Source of the DNA: Leptodontidium sp. MPI-SDFR-AT-0119
Taxonomy: Eukaryota; Ascomycota; Leotiomycetes; Helotiales; Leptodontidiaceae
Length of the DNA: 64,000 nt
Direction of reading: 5' to 3'
Assembly (NCBI GenBank): GCA_020726505.1
Contig: JAHLEZ010000010.1
Location: forward strand, 682,001-746,000
Position numbers and translations under genes: made by a program. Under the pieces are notes generated by a model. It was not told where the DNA came from, made no database searches, and saw only the letters and a program-made list of their open reading frames with translations. Below are positions 44,058-54,524 of the stretch, piece after piece. The stretch's first letter is position 1. Every line of letters starts with the position of its first letter.

Positions 44058-46419
44058 ATGTTGAACCCCACTCTATTTGTCCTCTTGGCATCCGCCGGCC
44101 TCATCGAAAGTCGGTCTGTCCTTGATACAAGTCATATGGAGAGTCACCTGGGGTCAAGACATATGCATGGTCTCATGGAGGGTCGGTCTGTTCGAGAGCC
44201 CTCAAGACGCATCCATGCTTTTCTTCACAAACGACAAAACAACAATGATGCAAGTGGAACTACTCTACTAGCCAATGCCATCCAAACGGGTTCTTTCTCA
44301 GATGGTAGCATCAATGGCGTACAGAAGCCTGGCCAATCTGCTTCTCAAACTTCTAAGAACAACTTCATCAATCTCTGCGCTGGAAAGACTTTGACAAATG
44401 GCCTCCAGGTACTTGCTGGCTCTTGCAATGGGATCCGTAAGTTATAGAACTCATTGTGTACACTGTGCACTGCTAATCCTTCTCAGCCATGGGTGATATC
44501 CCAGCCAAGGCAAATATGGTATCTAGCATAATCACCTTCCCCGAGGCAGGAGATACCAGCATCGAAGCAAACACCACATTCAAAATCACCGTCCAAATGA
44601 ACAACCTTGTTGCAGGGTCGTTCACCAACGCAGCGTCCACTTACTACGCCGGCCCTCAATTCTTGCAAGGAGGCAAGGTTGTTGGGCATACCCACGTGAC
44701 TGTGCAAGATATGGGCAACTCTCTCAATCCTACTCAACCCCTGGATCCCACTCAGTTCGTCTTCTTCAAGGGAATCAACGATGCTGGAAATGGGAATGGT
44801 CTCCTCTCTGCTACCGTAACTGGAGGCCTGCTTGCCGGAAACTACCGAGTGTGCACAATGTCATCTGCGTCAAACCACCAACCTGTTCTCATGCCAGTTG
44901 CTCAGCGTGGAACACCTGACGACTGCACGAAATTTACTGTCGGCGCAAGTGGTAACACTGGCGGGAATACCGGAGGAAATACCGGGGGTAATACTGGAAA
45001 CAATGGAGGCTCAGCCGCCTCGAGCTCTGCGGCAGCTTCCAGTTCTACGCTATCAATTGCTGCCGTCGAAACATCTTCAAGCGTCGAGTCTACGTCACAA
45101 ACGGAGTCAACCTCTTCCATCGAATCGAGTGCCGTTGAGACTACTCTTGCTACAACAAAGACTCGAAAGGGTGGGAATGGGGGTAAAGCAACGACCAAGA
45201 GCTTCGCTACTGCAGCTCCATTCCAAAATACCACTATTGCTCAAACAACATCTACCAAGGCTGCCGGTAATGGCGGGAAAGGTAGCAATGGAGGAAAGGG
45301 CAATGGCGGCAAGGGTGGAAACAACAATGTAAAGGACACTTCAAGTTCTATCATCGCCGAAGCCACCACAACCGCAGAATCTTCCTTGGCTCCTTCAATT
45401 GTCGCAGTCGAGACAACAAAGAAGGGTAACAATGGTAGACCAGCCTTCACTGCAAAGGCTGGCGGCGGCAAGCAGACCACTGTCGTCGTCGTCCACAAGG
45501 TCGTTGTCATCAAGACATTCTTCAAGTTCGTCTTCTCACTTGGTGGCCTGCCGCCTGCGGTCGGTAAAAAGGGACAGTCGTTCGTGGTCTTTGAAGATCT
45601 CTTCGATGACTTCCCATCGGCTTGCGCAGCTGCTTGCGGTCATCAATTCACGAAATGCATCAGCTTCTCCGGCCCTGGCTTTTCTTTCCAGGAATGCACT
45701 TCCCAGAAGAACAAGTGTGGCAACGTGGCCAGCAGTGCCTCAGCACCAGCTACTCCCGAAACAGTAAGTAAACACTCTTTGTCCTAACCAAGCATAGGCT
45801 AACTTTTTAGGTAACTGCAACGGTCACAGTTCCACCCACTGCGTCTGTAACAGGCAGTGTCATTTCGGAGGTTACTCTTACGACCACTGTTCAAGCTTCC
45901 CAGGCCGCTCCAACTTTGGGAGGCGTCGAGGCCCTCGCCACAAAGCCAGCTGAAAGCGAGTGTGCAGTCGTGACCAACACTGTTTTCATTGACCCTCCTG
46001 CTCCAACAGCAGCTGCTGTTAGCTCTACCTGCGATGTAGTGACTTCGACTGTATTTATCGATCCTCCTTCAGCAACCGCTACCCCAGTCATCGCAGCCGC
46101 CTCTCCAATCCTCACCACAAAGCTCTTCCCTAATGCCACAATCGCCGTCGCGAGCTCTACATCCAGCACTCCAGTCAGCCTATCATCAAGTGCAGCTCTT
46201 GGAGGAATCGCTGCCCCAGCGATCACTGATTCGGGAGATGCCACTCGCCCTTTCGCAGTCAAGGGCAACACCTTCGTTGCGAAATCCGCTGCCGTTCAAA
46301 GATCTTGCGATGTGCAATTCAATGCATGCGCAAATGCCTTCAACGGGGGAACAGCAAAAGGCTTCAATCTCTCTGATTGTTCGAAACAGCAGGATGCTTG
46401 CGTAGCTGCTGGTGCGTAG
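44058..46419 (+). CDS. Large modular secreted / cell-surface Ser-Thr-Gly-rich protein
   Basis: Three exons (44058-44436, 44487-45763, 45811-46419) give 754 residues. A signal peptide (MLNPTLFVLLASAGLIESRS) and a pro-region ending in HKRQ, a Kex2-type site near residue 60, are followed by a conserved globular domain of about 220 residues (NNFINLCAGKTLTNGLQ, SCNGIPMGDIPAKANMVSSI, VVGHTHVTVQDMGNSLNP, GNYRVCTMSSASNHQPVLMP). I recall this domain from fungal secreted proteins that databases sometimes misname as ribosomal. Then come GGNT repeats, Ser/Thr-rich spacers, GNGGKG repeats, a VVVVHKVVVIKTFFKF segment, a Cys module (FPSACAAACGHQFTKCISFS) and, after intron 2, a near-duplicated TNTVFIDPP / TSTVFIDPP with one Cys each, and a final Cys module (RSCDVQFNACANAFNGG, DCSKQQDACVAAGA). 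No C-terminal GPI signal is visible. It is probably extracellular and O-glycosylated; the function is unknown. Confidence 0.82.
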
Positions 46420-47069
46420 GAGATGGCAGTTTGGACTCTTCTGTACGATATTATGATGACTTGGGATGATGTGATACCTTCGTAGATGATTCTTGGGGAT
46501 GGGGGAGTTTCTTGTTCTGTGTACATGTATCATTATACCACCTACCAGACTTACAGAGTTTGGCTCTGTCAATTACACTTGATTTTTGACTCCTAAATGT
46601 TTGCCTCGCTTAGCTTTTTGGCGGGTATGGAACAAAGCGAGAGCCTTCTGAGAATCCAATGCTGAACTTACCCTTTGACATTGAGGCGGCCGGAATGTTG
46701 TTAAGGGACCTATTGTAATCTGGTCCGTTGATACCTGGCTTTATAGTACACCCTCGTTCCTATTCCCATGCCATGCCATTAATCATCGTGAAATGACTTT
46801 TACCCTGGATGTCTTTGAAGTTCGGAAATGGATGATCCCGGAAATTCATTATATTCTTATGCGTTATACTTAATTAAAGCTTTGAACTCTTAATAGGTAA
46901 GCCCTGCCATATTAAATTTTTTTCTTAGAATAAGTCGTGGTATTATATACCTTCGCTTGCGACTTCGCAAAAAACTACGGTCCATCATCTATCCAATGTT
47001 CAACCCCACCCGCTCGCTTGGCTCTTTAGCGCTCGCTTCAGCTGTCACTGTAAAGCCACGAACTGGAAC
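46420..47069. other. Intergenic; AT-rich tract at about 46850-46960
   Basis: This is the 3' flank of the secreted-protein gene, then an AT-rich stretch with a short inverted arrangement (cttcgcttgcgacttcgc near 46948). It lies directly next to the tRNA gene and could be a transposon remnant, but no ends were found. Confidence 0.35.
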
Positions 47070-47075
47070 AAAAAA
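47070..47075 (-). terminator. Pol III terminator (T6) of tRNA-Leu
   Basis: Six consecutive T on the minus strand, about 18 nt past the tRNA 3' end, fit RNA polymerase III termination. Confidence 0.7.
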
Positions 47076-47093
47076 TTGTGCAACAAAGTTGAT

Positions 47094-47212
47094 TGAGAGG
47101 AAGGGGATTCGAACCCCTGCAGGTTTCCCTATGAGAAAGCACACCCAGTTTTAACCAGGAAAGATAGAAGATTATCTTGAGCCACACGCCATAACCACTC
47201 GGCCATCCTCCC
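47094..47212 (-). tRNA. tRNA-Leu(CAA) with intron
   Basis: On the minus strand GGGAGGA pairs with TCCTCTC (with a G-U) as the acceptor stem, followed by A as discriminator base. A D-arm GGCCGAGTGGTTATGGC and a T-arm AGGGGTTCGAATCCCCT are clear (A and B boxes). The anticodon loop CTCAAGA gives CAA; the stem TGTGG pairs with TCATA across an intron of about 40 nt placed after position 37, as in yeast tRNA-Leu(CAA). A small variable arm AGG-GAAA-CCT fits a type II (Leu) tRNA. The exact intron end is not fixed. CAA decodes UUG leucine. Confidence 0.9.
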
Positions 47213-47389
47213 TGCTTCGTTGTTGTTATGTAATCGGTGCTTATTTTCTATCATATGGCTTTTAAAAAAAATTGGGAGGGATAAGGAAGAATTGACCCAC
47301 TTTTTGTCGCAAGACAAGGATCTTTCAAGCTTAGAGATAGGAAGGATGGAGTTAGGTATCCGTAGTCCCGCTGTTACAAGACAACTAGC

Positions 47390-48963
47390 TCATGCCATTG
47401 CTTTTTCAATCCATCGCCAGAGCCTCTTATCCGCCACAAACCCCTGGCTCAAGTTCGCCATTACTGTTAGTTTTCTAGCTATGGCTTCTCTGTCCAAATT
47501 CGAGGCAGAAAAGTACTCCTCTTCCCCCCTCTTGATCTCACTGGCTAGCAAACCATCCTCCGCAAGTGTTTCAGCCAGTTCTTGCATTTCCGTCTGTACG
47601 CCTTTGAAGAGCCCTGGTACATTGATCTCGTCCTCTGATTTATACACTAGCGCATGTAGCTCTGTGAAATAAGAGTAGTCTTGTAAACCATCAAGAGTCA
47701 CCAGCCTCGTGAATAGCCATGTTCGCCGGGTACAATCCCAAAATTCTTGGTCTAGCTTGATATCACTTTGACAAATTTGACGAAGTAAACTAGCCCTGAA
47801 GATAGGAACTAGTGTCGTATCAACGTCATCTCTCGGGTGAGGGAAAGTTGGAGTCATCAAAAGCGTCGAAATGGGGACGGTAGAGGAGAATGCCCAGTCA
47901 ATAATACATGTGATGTTGAAGTCGTCATCAACAAAGATATTGCCCAAGCTGATATCTGGATGCCAGAGACAGAATCTATTGCTCGACTCGTCCGGAGGTG
48001 CAAGCGGTTGTAGGGTAGCCGCAGCTATCATTTTCTATAGGGAATGTCCAGCGGTGCAGTAGTCCAATCTATTCTTGCCGCTGTCAATTTTCGAACCCAG
48101 AGCGACAAAATCATTCCATCGACTAACTGCAGACCGGTGGCTAAGAAAGGATCCGAATTCTCCGAGCTTGGGTATTGGAGCGAAGAATGCATGCTGCTCC
48201 AAGGGAAGCTCTTTGACGTGAAGAAGAAATGCGGATAGCAGCGATTCGTGGTATTCGTTCTCGTGTTGAAATGGGCCTCGTGCAACGTCATCTCCTAGGG
48301 AATCCCGCTGGTGCCATATCAGAGCAGGAGAAAGGCACTCCTTGACACGGTATTCTTCGTCTTCCTCAAACAGCGACCCTATCTTGTCGAAGCGTAGTTT
48401 CAATAGCTGTGAGGATATCGTGCCTAGTTGCGACATGATTTTCTCCTTGTTCGTTCTTCCGAGGACTGGACGGGGTTTACGAGATAAAACCATGCCATCT
48501 GGGCAAGCATCCCAAGCAAATCTGCTGAGTGGAAAACCTGGAGCTTTGCTCATAAGAATGTAAGGAATCCCAATCGGATTGGACCTATTTGAGCCGTGAT
48601 GGTAATTAGAATGAGGAGTCTGGTGCGTATGAGAATGACGGACCTGTAGTCAAACACCTCTGGGACGGGTATTGGGCTGTTCAACTTGAGAAAGTTCAAA
48701 GTTGCGACATGACTTTCAAGTAGCTTTGCTGCGATTTCTGGGGCAATATTGTTATCCTTTCGAGGAGAGAGAAAGACCCATTCCAAGCCGTCTTCAAATG
48801 AGATAAAGATTGCCCAATTCCAGCTTCCACTTTCCGGCTGCTTGGAAGAATCGCAATTGCATGGGACATTTCGAAGCTGTTTTGCGAGGCGGAGAAGGGC
48901 AGGCAGATTGAAACTAACATAAGAAAACACTCCTCCTCTCGCCATTGGGTCTGCAGTTACCAC
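47390..48963 (-). pseudogene. Aminoglycoside-phosphotransferase (APH)-like kinase gene with in-frame TAG
   Basis: Exon 1 starts MVTADPMARGGVFSYVSF and holds the N-lobe (WNWAIFISFEDGLEWVFLSP, the alternative ATG-Ala start is 6 codons in). An intron (donor GTCCGT, acceptor AATAG near 48591) joins VFDYR to SNPIGIPYILMSKAPGFPL. The frame continues to LDYCTAGHSL, then TAG at 48035-48037, then in the same frame KMIAAATLQPL and the catalytic and metal-binding FCLWHPDISLGNIFVDDDFN and ITCIIDWAFSSTVP (HxD...N and IDWA) to the stop at 47390. In this fungal family the sequence runs on through the region interrupted by TAG, so the stop looks like a single nonsense mutation; an intron ending in that TAG would have to delete conserved residues. 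If real, the product loses its kinase core. A sequencing error cannot be excluded. Confidence 0.65.
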
Positions 48964-49269
48964 TCAGCGAAGAAGAAATGCTTGGGTAGCCACAATCACA
49001 AAGCAGTACTGTAATTGGTGGTAGTGGTTTGTTGTATAAGGGTTGGGTTGGAGGAGTCGTGACTGGCTTTGGGTGACTGTCTGCTTACGTAACCGCCAGC
49101 ATGGGGTACTTCCCTTACTCCTTCAGACAACCTTGATAGTAGAGACTACATGCATTGAAGACTTTTATTGATATAAGAGAGCAGCTCTACACGGGAAAAT
49201 ATGTGTTTGATTTCCCAAATCTCGCTCGCTGACTTCCGGCCCCTCACCGCTATCTGCTGCGCATCCAAA

Positions 49270-50542
49270 ATGATGTGCTTCGGCATCCTTCCCAACGAGA
49301 TCATTCTCGAGATAGCGCGGAATGTGGGAGAGGATCATTTAAGGAATTTGCTTTGTGTTCTCGACTTCTCAACCAGCCTGTGGCTTCATTGTTATACGAG
49401 GACGTTGAAGTGGAAACAGACCTTGGTCTCTCCCGGCTCTTGAGACTCATTCCAAGGAAGCCTGAGCTTGGTACTTATGTCAACACTCTTGCAGTAACCA
49501 AGTTCGGCGGCGATGTCAACAAAGAAGAAGACGGTGATATTGCTGCCGAGTTGAGGGTAGAGCAGCAGGGGGATGTCGCTTACACAGTCGAGGACAGCGA
49601 CAGATGCTACACGGCAATTACGAAGATTGCTCTACTCATGAAGAGAGAATGGAGTAGTCTTCTCTGGTCGAGAAAGGGGACTGGCACGCCACCATGGCAC
49701 TTTTGCTTTTCCAGCTTCTAAACCTCATGGCTTTATATTTAACCGCGAGCAATTAGGCGGATGGTACTCATGTCAAATTCTCACCACAGTGGGCGTTCGA
49801 GCATGCAGCACAGTGTCAAGCATTGAGTGATCCATCAGGACCATTGCGGAAGATCCTGTCTGTCAACATTGTGGAGATACGACGGCCACCCTATTCCAAC
49901 GTACGACGGGATACCATTTCTCAAGCCGAAATCAGTCATTGATATGGTCTTGCAATGCAATGTATATATGCGTTGCAACACGCACGGGACAGATACTCGG
50001 TTGGCAGCACGATCCCTGAGTATCGAGGAAAGCTTCTTAAGCGTCGAGAGCCTCACGGGATTTCCATCCTGGTTCATATTCGTGCAAGATCACCATATTG
50101 CCTCCAGCGAACGAGATGCCGATTTGAGAAAGCTCGGTGCCGCAATCGCTCATCTGAAGCCGTGTCTCGAGTCGCTAAGTCTGTGCTTTCGTAACACCGA
50201 TGGTGTGTTTTGTTCGTTCGTCGACTTCGAAAAGCTCCACATATTAGCTACCATACCGTACAATCTCCTCGATAACCCAGAAGGGGAAGTTGCGCATCCA
50301 AATCTTAGCAATGTTTTCCCTACATCGCTAACGTGTCTATGTTCGTCTGAGTGTAAAGTGTAGATGCTGGAGACTTTGCAAGAATTTCTTGATCAGTGGA
50401 TTCAGAAGGAGCAACATCTACCTCTCCTTGACGATATCAAAATTACATTCACCCGGCAAGAGTTCGATAAAGATACCGCTGAGAAATTGGTTGCTAGCTT
50501 TGAGACTGTTGGGATAAAGCTTACTATCGAGGAAATCTGGTA
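49270..50542 (+). pseudogene. Decayed F-box-like protein gene
   Basis: Recognisable F-box-type pieces lie in order but in different frames. MMCFGILPNEIILEIARNVG (the F-box start) is broken after HLRN by a one-base shift in a T-run. The next frame gives ALCSRLLNQPVASLLYEDVE and LGLSRLLRLIPRKPELG, and is followed by another shift near 49690 to LLLFQLLNLMALYLTASN. A further frame, from 49827, carries LRKLGAAIAHLKPCLESLSL, and a last one ends with LETLQEFLDQWIQKEQHLP to EEIW at about 50542. No GT-AG set joins these pieces. It was probably a ~400-residue F-box/LRR-like protein for substrate choice in SCF ubiquitin ligases. It is decayed beyond function. Confidence 0.7.
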
Positions 50543-50851
50543 GGCCGGGGAGGCAACGACCACCTGAACCGGGGGATAAAGAACGCTCTTTTTCACTTGA
50601 ACAGCTAGAGCTGTAATCCATTCTTCGATACCCAAAACTTGTATAAAAGAAGACTGAATTGCAGAGCTCGAACCTTGCTGGCCTGCGCACCGACAACTCT
50701 ACAGCTCGTCAATCCAAACCGCGAACATATTCCCACCTATCCATTGGTCCTCAATAACTCCATCAACTCCCATCCATCCAACTCCCACAATCGAAAGCAG
50801 CTCTCAAACAATTTCTCCCATCCCTTAGCAGGCCCCTTCTAAATCAGTCCT

Positions 50852-51214
50852 TCATTTCGACTCCCTCTCCCCCTCCACCCTCGAATATCCCGGCAACTCT
50901 GCACTCGTCTCTGTATACTTCGGCAGCTCCTCCCCTTCCTCAACTCTCTCCACCGGCCTATAAGTCTCCACCTCCGCCTCAGCCTCTTTCCTCTCTTTAT
51001 CCCCCTGCTGTCCTCCAGTGCTAGGACCTGGATTCGAGGTAGCACTGGCGCTAGCGCCAGCGTTTTGGGAAGTCGACGATGAAGATGATGATGATGATGA
51101 TGAGCCAGTACTGGTAGAGGCCGAGTCTTTGCGCTTCGCAGCTTTTTGTATCGCGGAGAACTCTTCTGGTGAGACGCTTAATGCGACTGAGGCTATGAGA
51201 TTGAAGAGTGACAT
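50852..51214 (-). CDS. Small Ser-rich hydrophilic protein, unknown function
   Basis: A single frame of 120 residues starts MSLFNLIASVALSVSPEEFS, has a run of Ser (about residues 36-47, coded by a GAT/ATC-type trinucleotide repeat), and ends with an acidic, Tyr-containing tail (EELPKYTETSAELPGYSRVE). The first 20 residues could be a weak membrane anchor. The paired LP-x-Y motifs resemble WW- or arrestin-type binding sites, but I do not recognise a family. Support is only coding-like composition. Confidence 0.45.
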   Translation of the reverse strand: MSLFNLIASVALSVSPEEFSAIQKAAKRKDSASTSTGSSSSSSSSSSTSQNAGASASATSNPGPSTGGQQGDKERKEAEAEVETYRPVERVEEGEELPKYTETSAELPGYSRVEGERESK

Positions 51215-52792
51215 TTTTTATTTGGGGGAGCTGGAGTTGTTAGTCTTGTTGCTTGCGAGTACTTTACTCGACAAGAGCGCCTAGGTAAGGTACGCGATGC
51301 TGCGATGGGTGCGGCTCTGGACTTACTTTGAAGTATCGTGGATTGGTTGATTTATTGTAGAGAGGAAATATGGGCTTAGGATGGATAAGGTACCTAGTCG
51401 GATCGATTTACTCCCTCCGTAGCAGGTTTGATAAGTTTAGAATCTGTGAGGAAGGTGCTGCTGTCTTTGTTCCAAGAAAATGGCGGGGTGAGATTCCCCC
51501 GCGTCAGGTGGATGGCTGTGTAGATTCAGCTTGTTCGAGAGTAAACAGTTAAAAAATAAAAAAAAAACCGCTCTTCCTCCCCTTCAAAACTGGCACGATA
51601 GAACCATATATACCTACAATACGTCATAGTAGGCAAAATTTCCATTTTCGACCAGAGACCAGAGACCAGAGACCAGAGAGCGTTATTAATCAAGCTCTGC
51701 AGCTGTGCTTGATGACTATTGAGAGACCTTGGCTATTTTGGGAAAGAGTACGAGTACTTTTACGTGGGTGAGAGGAGATGAGGAATCGTATTCCAGGTTC
51801 TCTCTCGCCCCTACGTGAGTTTCTTTAAGGACTTGAAAATAGTTGAGGATATGATAATTTATCAAATGGTTGATGGAAGGAATTATGCGAGTCTCCCGTC
51901 TTGAGCAAATTTCCATGGAGGACCAATCAGGCTCGCTTACCGAGTTTTGTTCCATGAGATGAGCATGAGGTGCAGCAACTGGCCATGCAAGCAAGAAACC
52001 CAGCACACAGGTGCATAAGAGCAGGGCACAGGACCGCGAACCATTTTTCTTTCTATCGCATATGACCGATCCTCTCGATGACGAAGGCACGAGCGATAGA
52101 CCACCTAGGATAGTAGTTGTTCTGGAGCCGTTGTAAAATCTATCCCTGAAGGGAATCCAAACAATAGGCGATATTTTAATGGATTCTCGATTAATCTTTT
52201 GTACTGTACAAATGAACTTCGGACCACGTTGTGATTACTCTCACAGTCAAGGAATTTTCTAACTTCCAAAGTAGGTAAGCTTCCCCCCTACCAGCCCTGT
52301 TCCCCTCCCTCTCCCTGTCCCTCAACATCCACCCCCACCTTCACCCTAACCAAGCATTGCCATCTCCAAGAAGAAGGTGGTGTTCAGCATCGTCGGTGTG
52401 TTGTGTTGCACGTCGTCAAATCTCATCGACGATCTAGATTTCTTCCGCGCGCCTTGCCACGGTATGTGATTCGCCTTTCTTCAAAAGGTGGTCGCTTTCG
52501 GGTCGGAGATGAAAGCAAGTCAGGGCAGGGGCTATGGTGGTTGGTTCCCGTGATTGGCTCGATCTGGGTTCATTCATGAAATCTAAATCTATTTGTGGTA
52601 TGGTATGATCGAGATTGATTGATATTCATTAATACAGTGTTTGATATCTGGGAGAAGCACAGTTACTTTTATACATGAATGATTGGGGGAAAAGATACCA
52701 CCGCCCCATCCGCACCAGAACGCCGCCGCCGCCATGTGCCTGCCTCCCCGAGAAGAAAAAAATGTGGAGGTCCAGCCTGAATGAAACCAGAA
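51215..52792. other. Intergenic, 1.6 kb, with a short tandem repeat
   Basis: This is the upstream region of the small Ser-rich protein and the 3' flank of the P450 gene. It holds a poly(A)-rich tract near 51548-51570 and a GACCAGA tandem repeat at about 51651-51680. A 124-codon minus-strand frame (51716-52090) has no features. No gene is called. Confidence 0.4.
51651..51680. repeat. 7-bp tandem repeat (GACCAGA)x4
   Basis: Four consecutive near-perfect copies of GACCAGA, ending in GAGCG. It is a simple tandem repeat in noncoding DNA and may be length-variable between strains. Confidence 0.85.
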
Positions 52793-54524
52793 CTACCGCG
52801 GCGTCAATGCAACGCTCACACCCTTCGCACTCGCAACTGTCAGACTGAGTGATTCTTCCCATGGTGTCCCGTCGCGATCTTCAATACCACCGAATTCCTG
52901 TAGCAGCCTGACCGTCGTATACGACGCTTCAGTCAAAGCAAAGATCTGACCAACGCATATTCTCGGTCCGCCGTTGAAAGGGAGATACGCCCATCCCGGA
53001 CGCAAACCGTCGTCCCATCTATCGGGGTTGAATTCTTCTGCATCGGGCCCGTAGATGTCTTTCCGGCGGTGCATCGAGAAGACGGAGTAGGCTACTATAC
53101 CGCCCTTGGGGATGAAGACTGGTGCGTCGCCGTTCGGTCCGCCGCCACGGGGAAGAGTTGTGTCTCTATTAGCGAAGCGGGCATTACCTGGGACGACGGG
53201 GTAGAGACGGAGAGCTGTCTTTTATTAGTACAGTACCTTGTCTGTGGAAATCTATGGGATAGGGAAGGAGACGTAATCTTACATTCGTTCAGTAGATTCT
53301 TCAAATACTTCATGTTCCTCAATGTCTCATAGTCTGGCTTGACACCCTGCAGCTCATCGACTTCGGCCTTGAGCTTCTCCCAGATATCTGGTCTCCTGGC
53401 AAGCACATGGAAAGTATTACTTAGCAGACTAGCGGTCGTGTCTCTGCCCGCAAGAAGGATATTCAGAAGCTCATCTCGAAGTTGCTTAGGGTCTCGAGTC
53501 GACTTGAGCATTTCCTCAAGAAAGACATAGCGGTCTGATTTACTCTCGATGGACTTCTCCGGGTCGTGAGGGTGGGCTTTTTCCAGAGCGTTGAAGATAA
53601 TCTTGTCGACGAACTGGTGCACGAATTTGCAAGCGTCGTCGAACTCGGTGTCCCTGAACAGGGCAACTAGTCGTCCGAGACGGCTTCGGTTCCCCAGTCG
53701 GCTCTGTGCTAGGTCGAAGAGTCGTCCGAACTGGTCTTGCTCCGAGCCCTCGCTGCTGGTGAGTGAGTTGACGGAATCGCCGAAGAGGAACTCGGTTGCA
53801 GAGTCCAAGGTCAGCTTGAAGAAGAGCGTCTGGAGGTCGACGGTCTTGCCATCCCTTGGGATCTTGGAGATGAATTGCTGGATGTGCGGTTCGAACGTAT
53901 CGAGGTCAGCGACTTGCGCTCGGGTGAAGTTTGGTCTGACGAGAGCCTACAATTACTTGTTAGTGGTGGTCAGTCCCGAGGACCGAGTCTTGATACATAC
54001 CCTGGAATGTTCCCATTGCTTTCCGTCTAACCGGGCATCAGCAAATTTCCAAATCTCACATCAGCGTGTAGATAACTTACCTGTAGTGAAGATTCCCTGG
54101 CCAAGTAATGGTCCAAAAGCTTCCTGCCTCTGACCCAGACCAAAGTCGTGGAACTGCATAGCCAGAATCGCTTTTACATTCTCGGGATCAATAGTATTAT
54201 AGAACGACTTTGCAAAGTATCAGTTAGGTTCGGAATAGCGGGAAATAAAGGAAAACAAACTCTGCCCATCAAAGTAGCTGACCACGTAATTCCATTATCC
54301 TCAAATCTCTTCTTTCCAACCGCCAATATCGTTCGGTCTTGCGACGCTTTCTTCTGGATCTTGTACAGACCGTACCCGATGATGCGTTCAGACTGAGGTA
54401 TCCGAACTTCGGGTTTGCAACCGTGTTGTTTCTTGAATCGTGCAACACGAATGTAGTTGAATAATTTGTTCACACAGAAGACGACTGCCAGGAGTATGGG
54501 AATAGCCTTCATATAGAACGCCAT
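52793..54524 (-). CDS. Cytochrome P450, CYP52-like alkane/fatty-acid hydroxylase
   Basis: Five exons, about 520 residues. It starts [20 protein letters not shown], an N-terminal membrane anchor. Segments in order: [20 protein letters not shown], a spliced [55 protein letters not shown] (C-helix WxxxR), then the I-helix [14 protein letters not shown] (about residue 300). The K-helix is spliced: NE joins [14 protein letters not shown], giving ExxR. The heme loop is [20 protein letters not shown], the axial Cys in FxxGxRxCxG. This is very close to the CYP52 pattern, which omega-hydroxylates n-alkanes and fatty acids at the ER with NADPH-P450 reductase. The upstream neighbour is the AT-rich gene-poor tract; no partner gene is adjacent. 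The assignment to CYP52 rests on these motifs, the substrate on family knowledge. Confidence 0.9.

Noticed and set aside
44940..45340. Regular short repeats that could resemble an array
   Set aside because: They are in-frame Gly/Asn repeats of the secreted protein; there are no spacers and the genome is fungal, so not CRISPR.
51716..52090. 124-codon minus-strand frame with a hydrophobic stretch
   Set aside because: No family features, and low-complexity surroundings; coding potential not supported.
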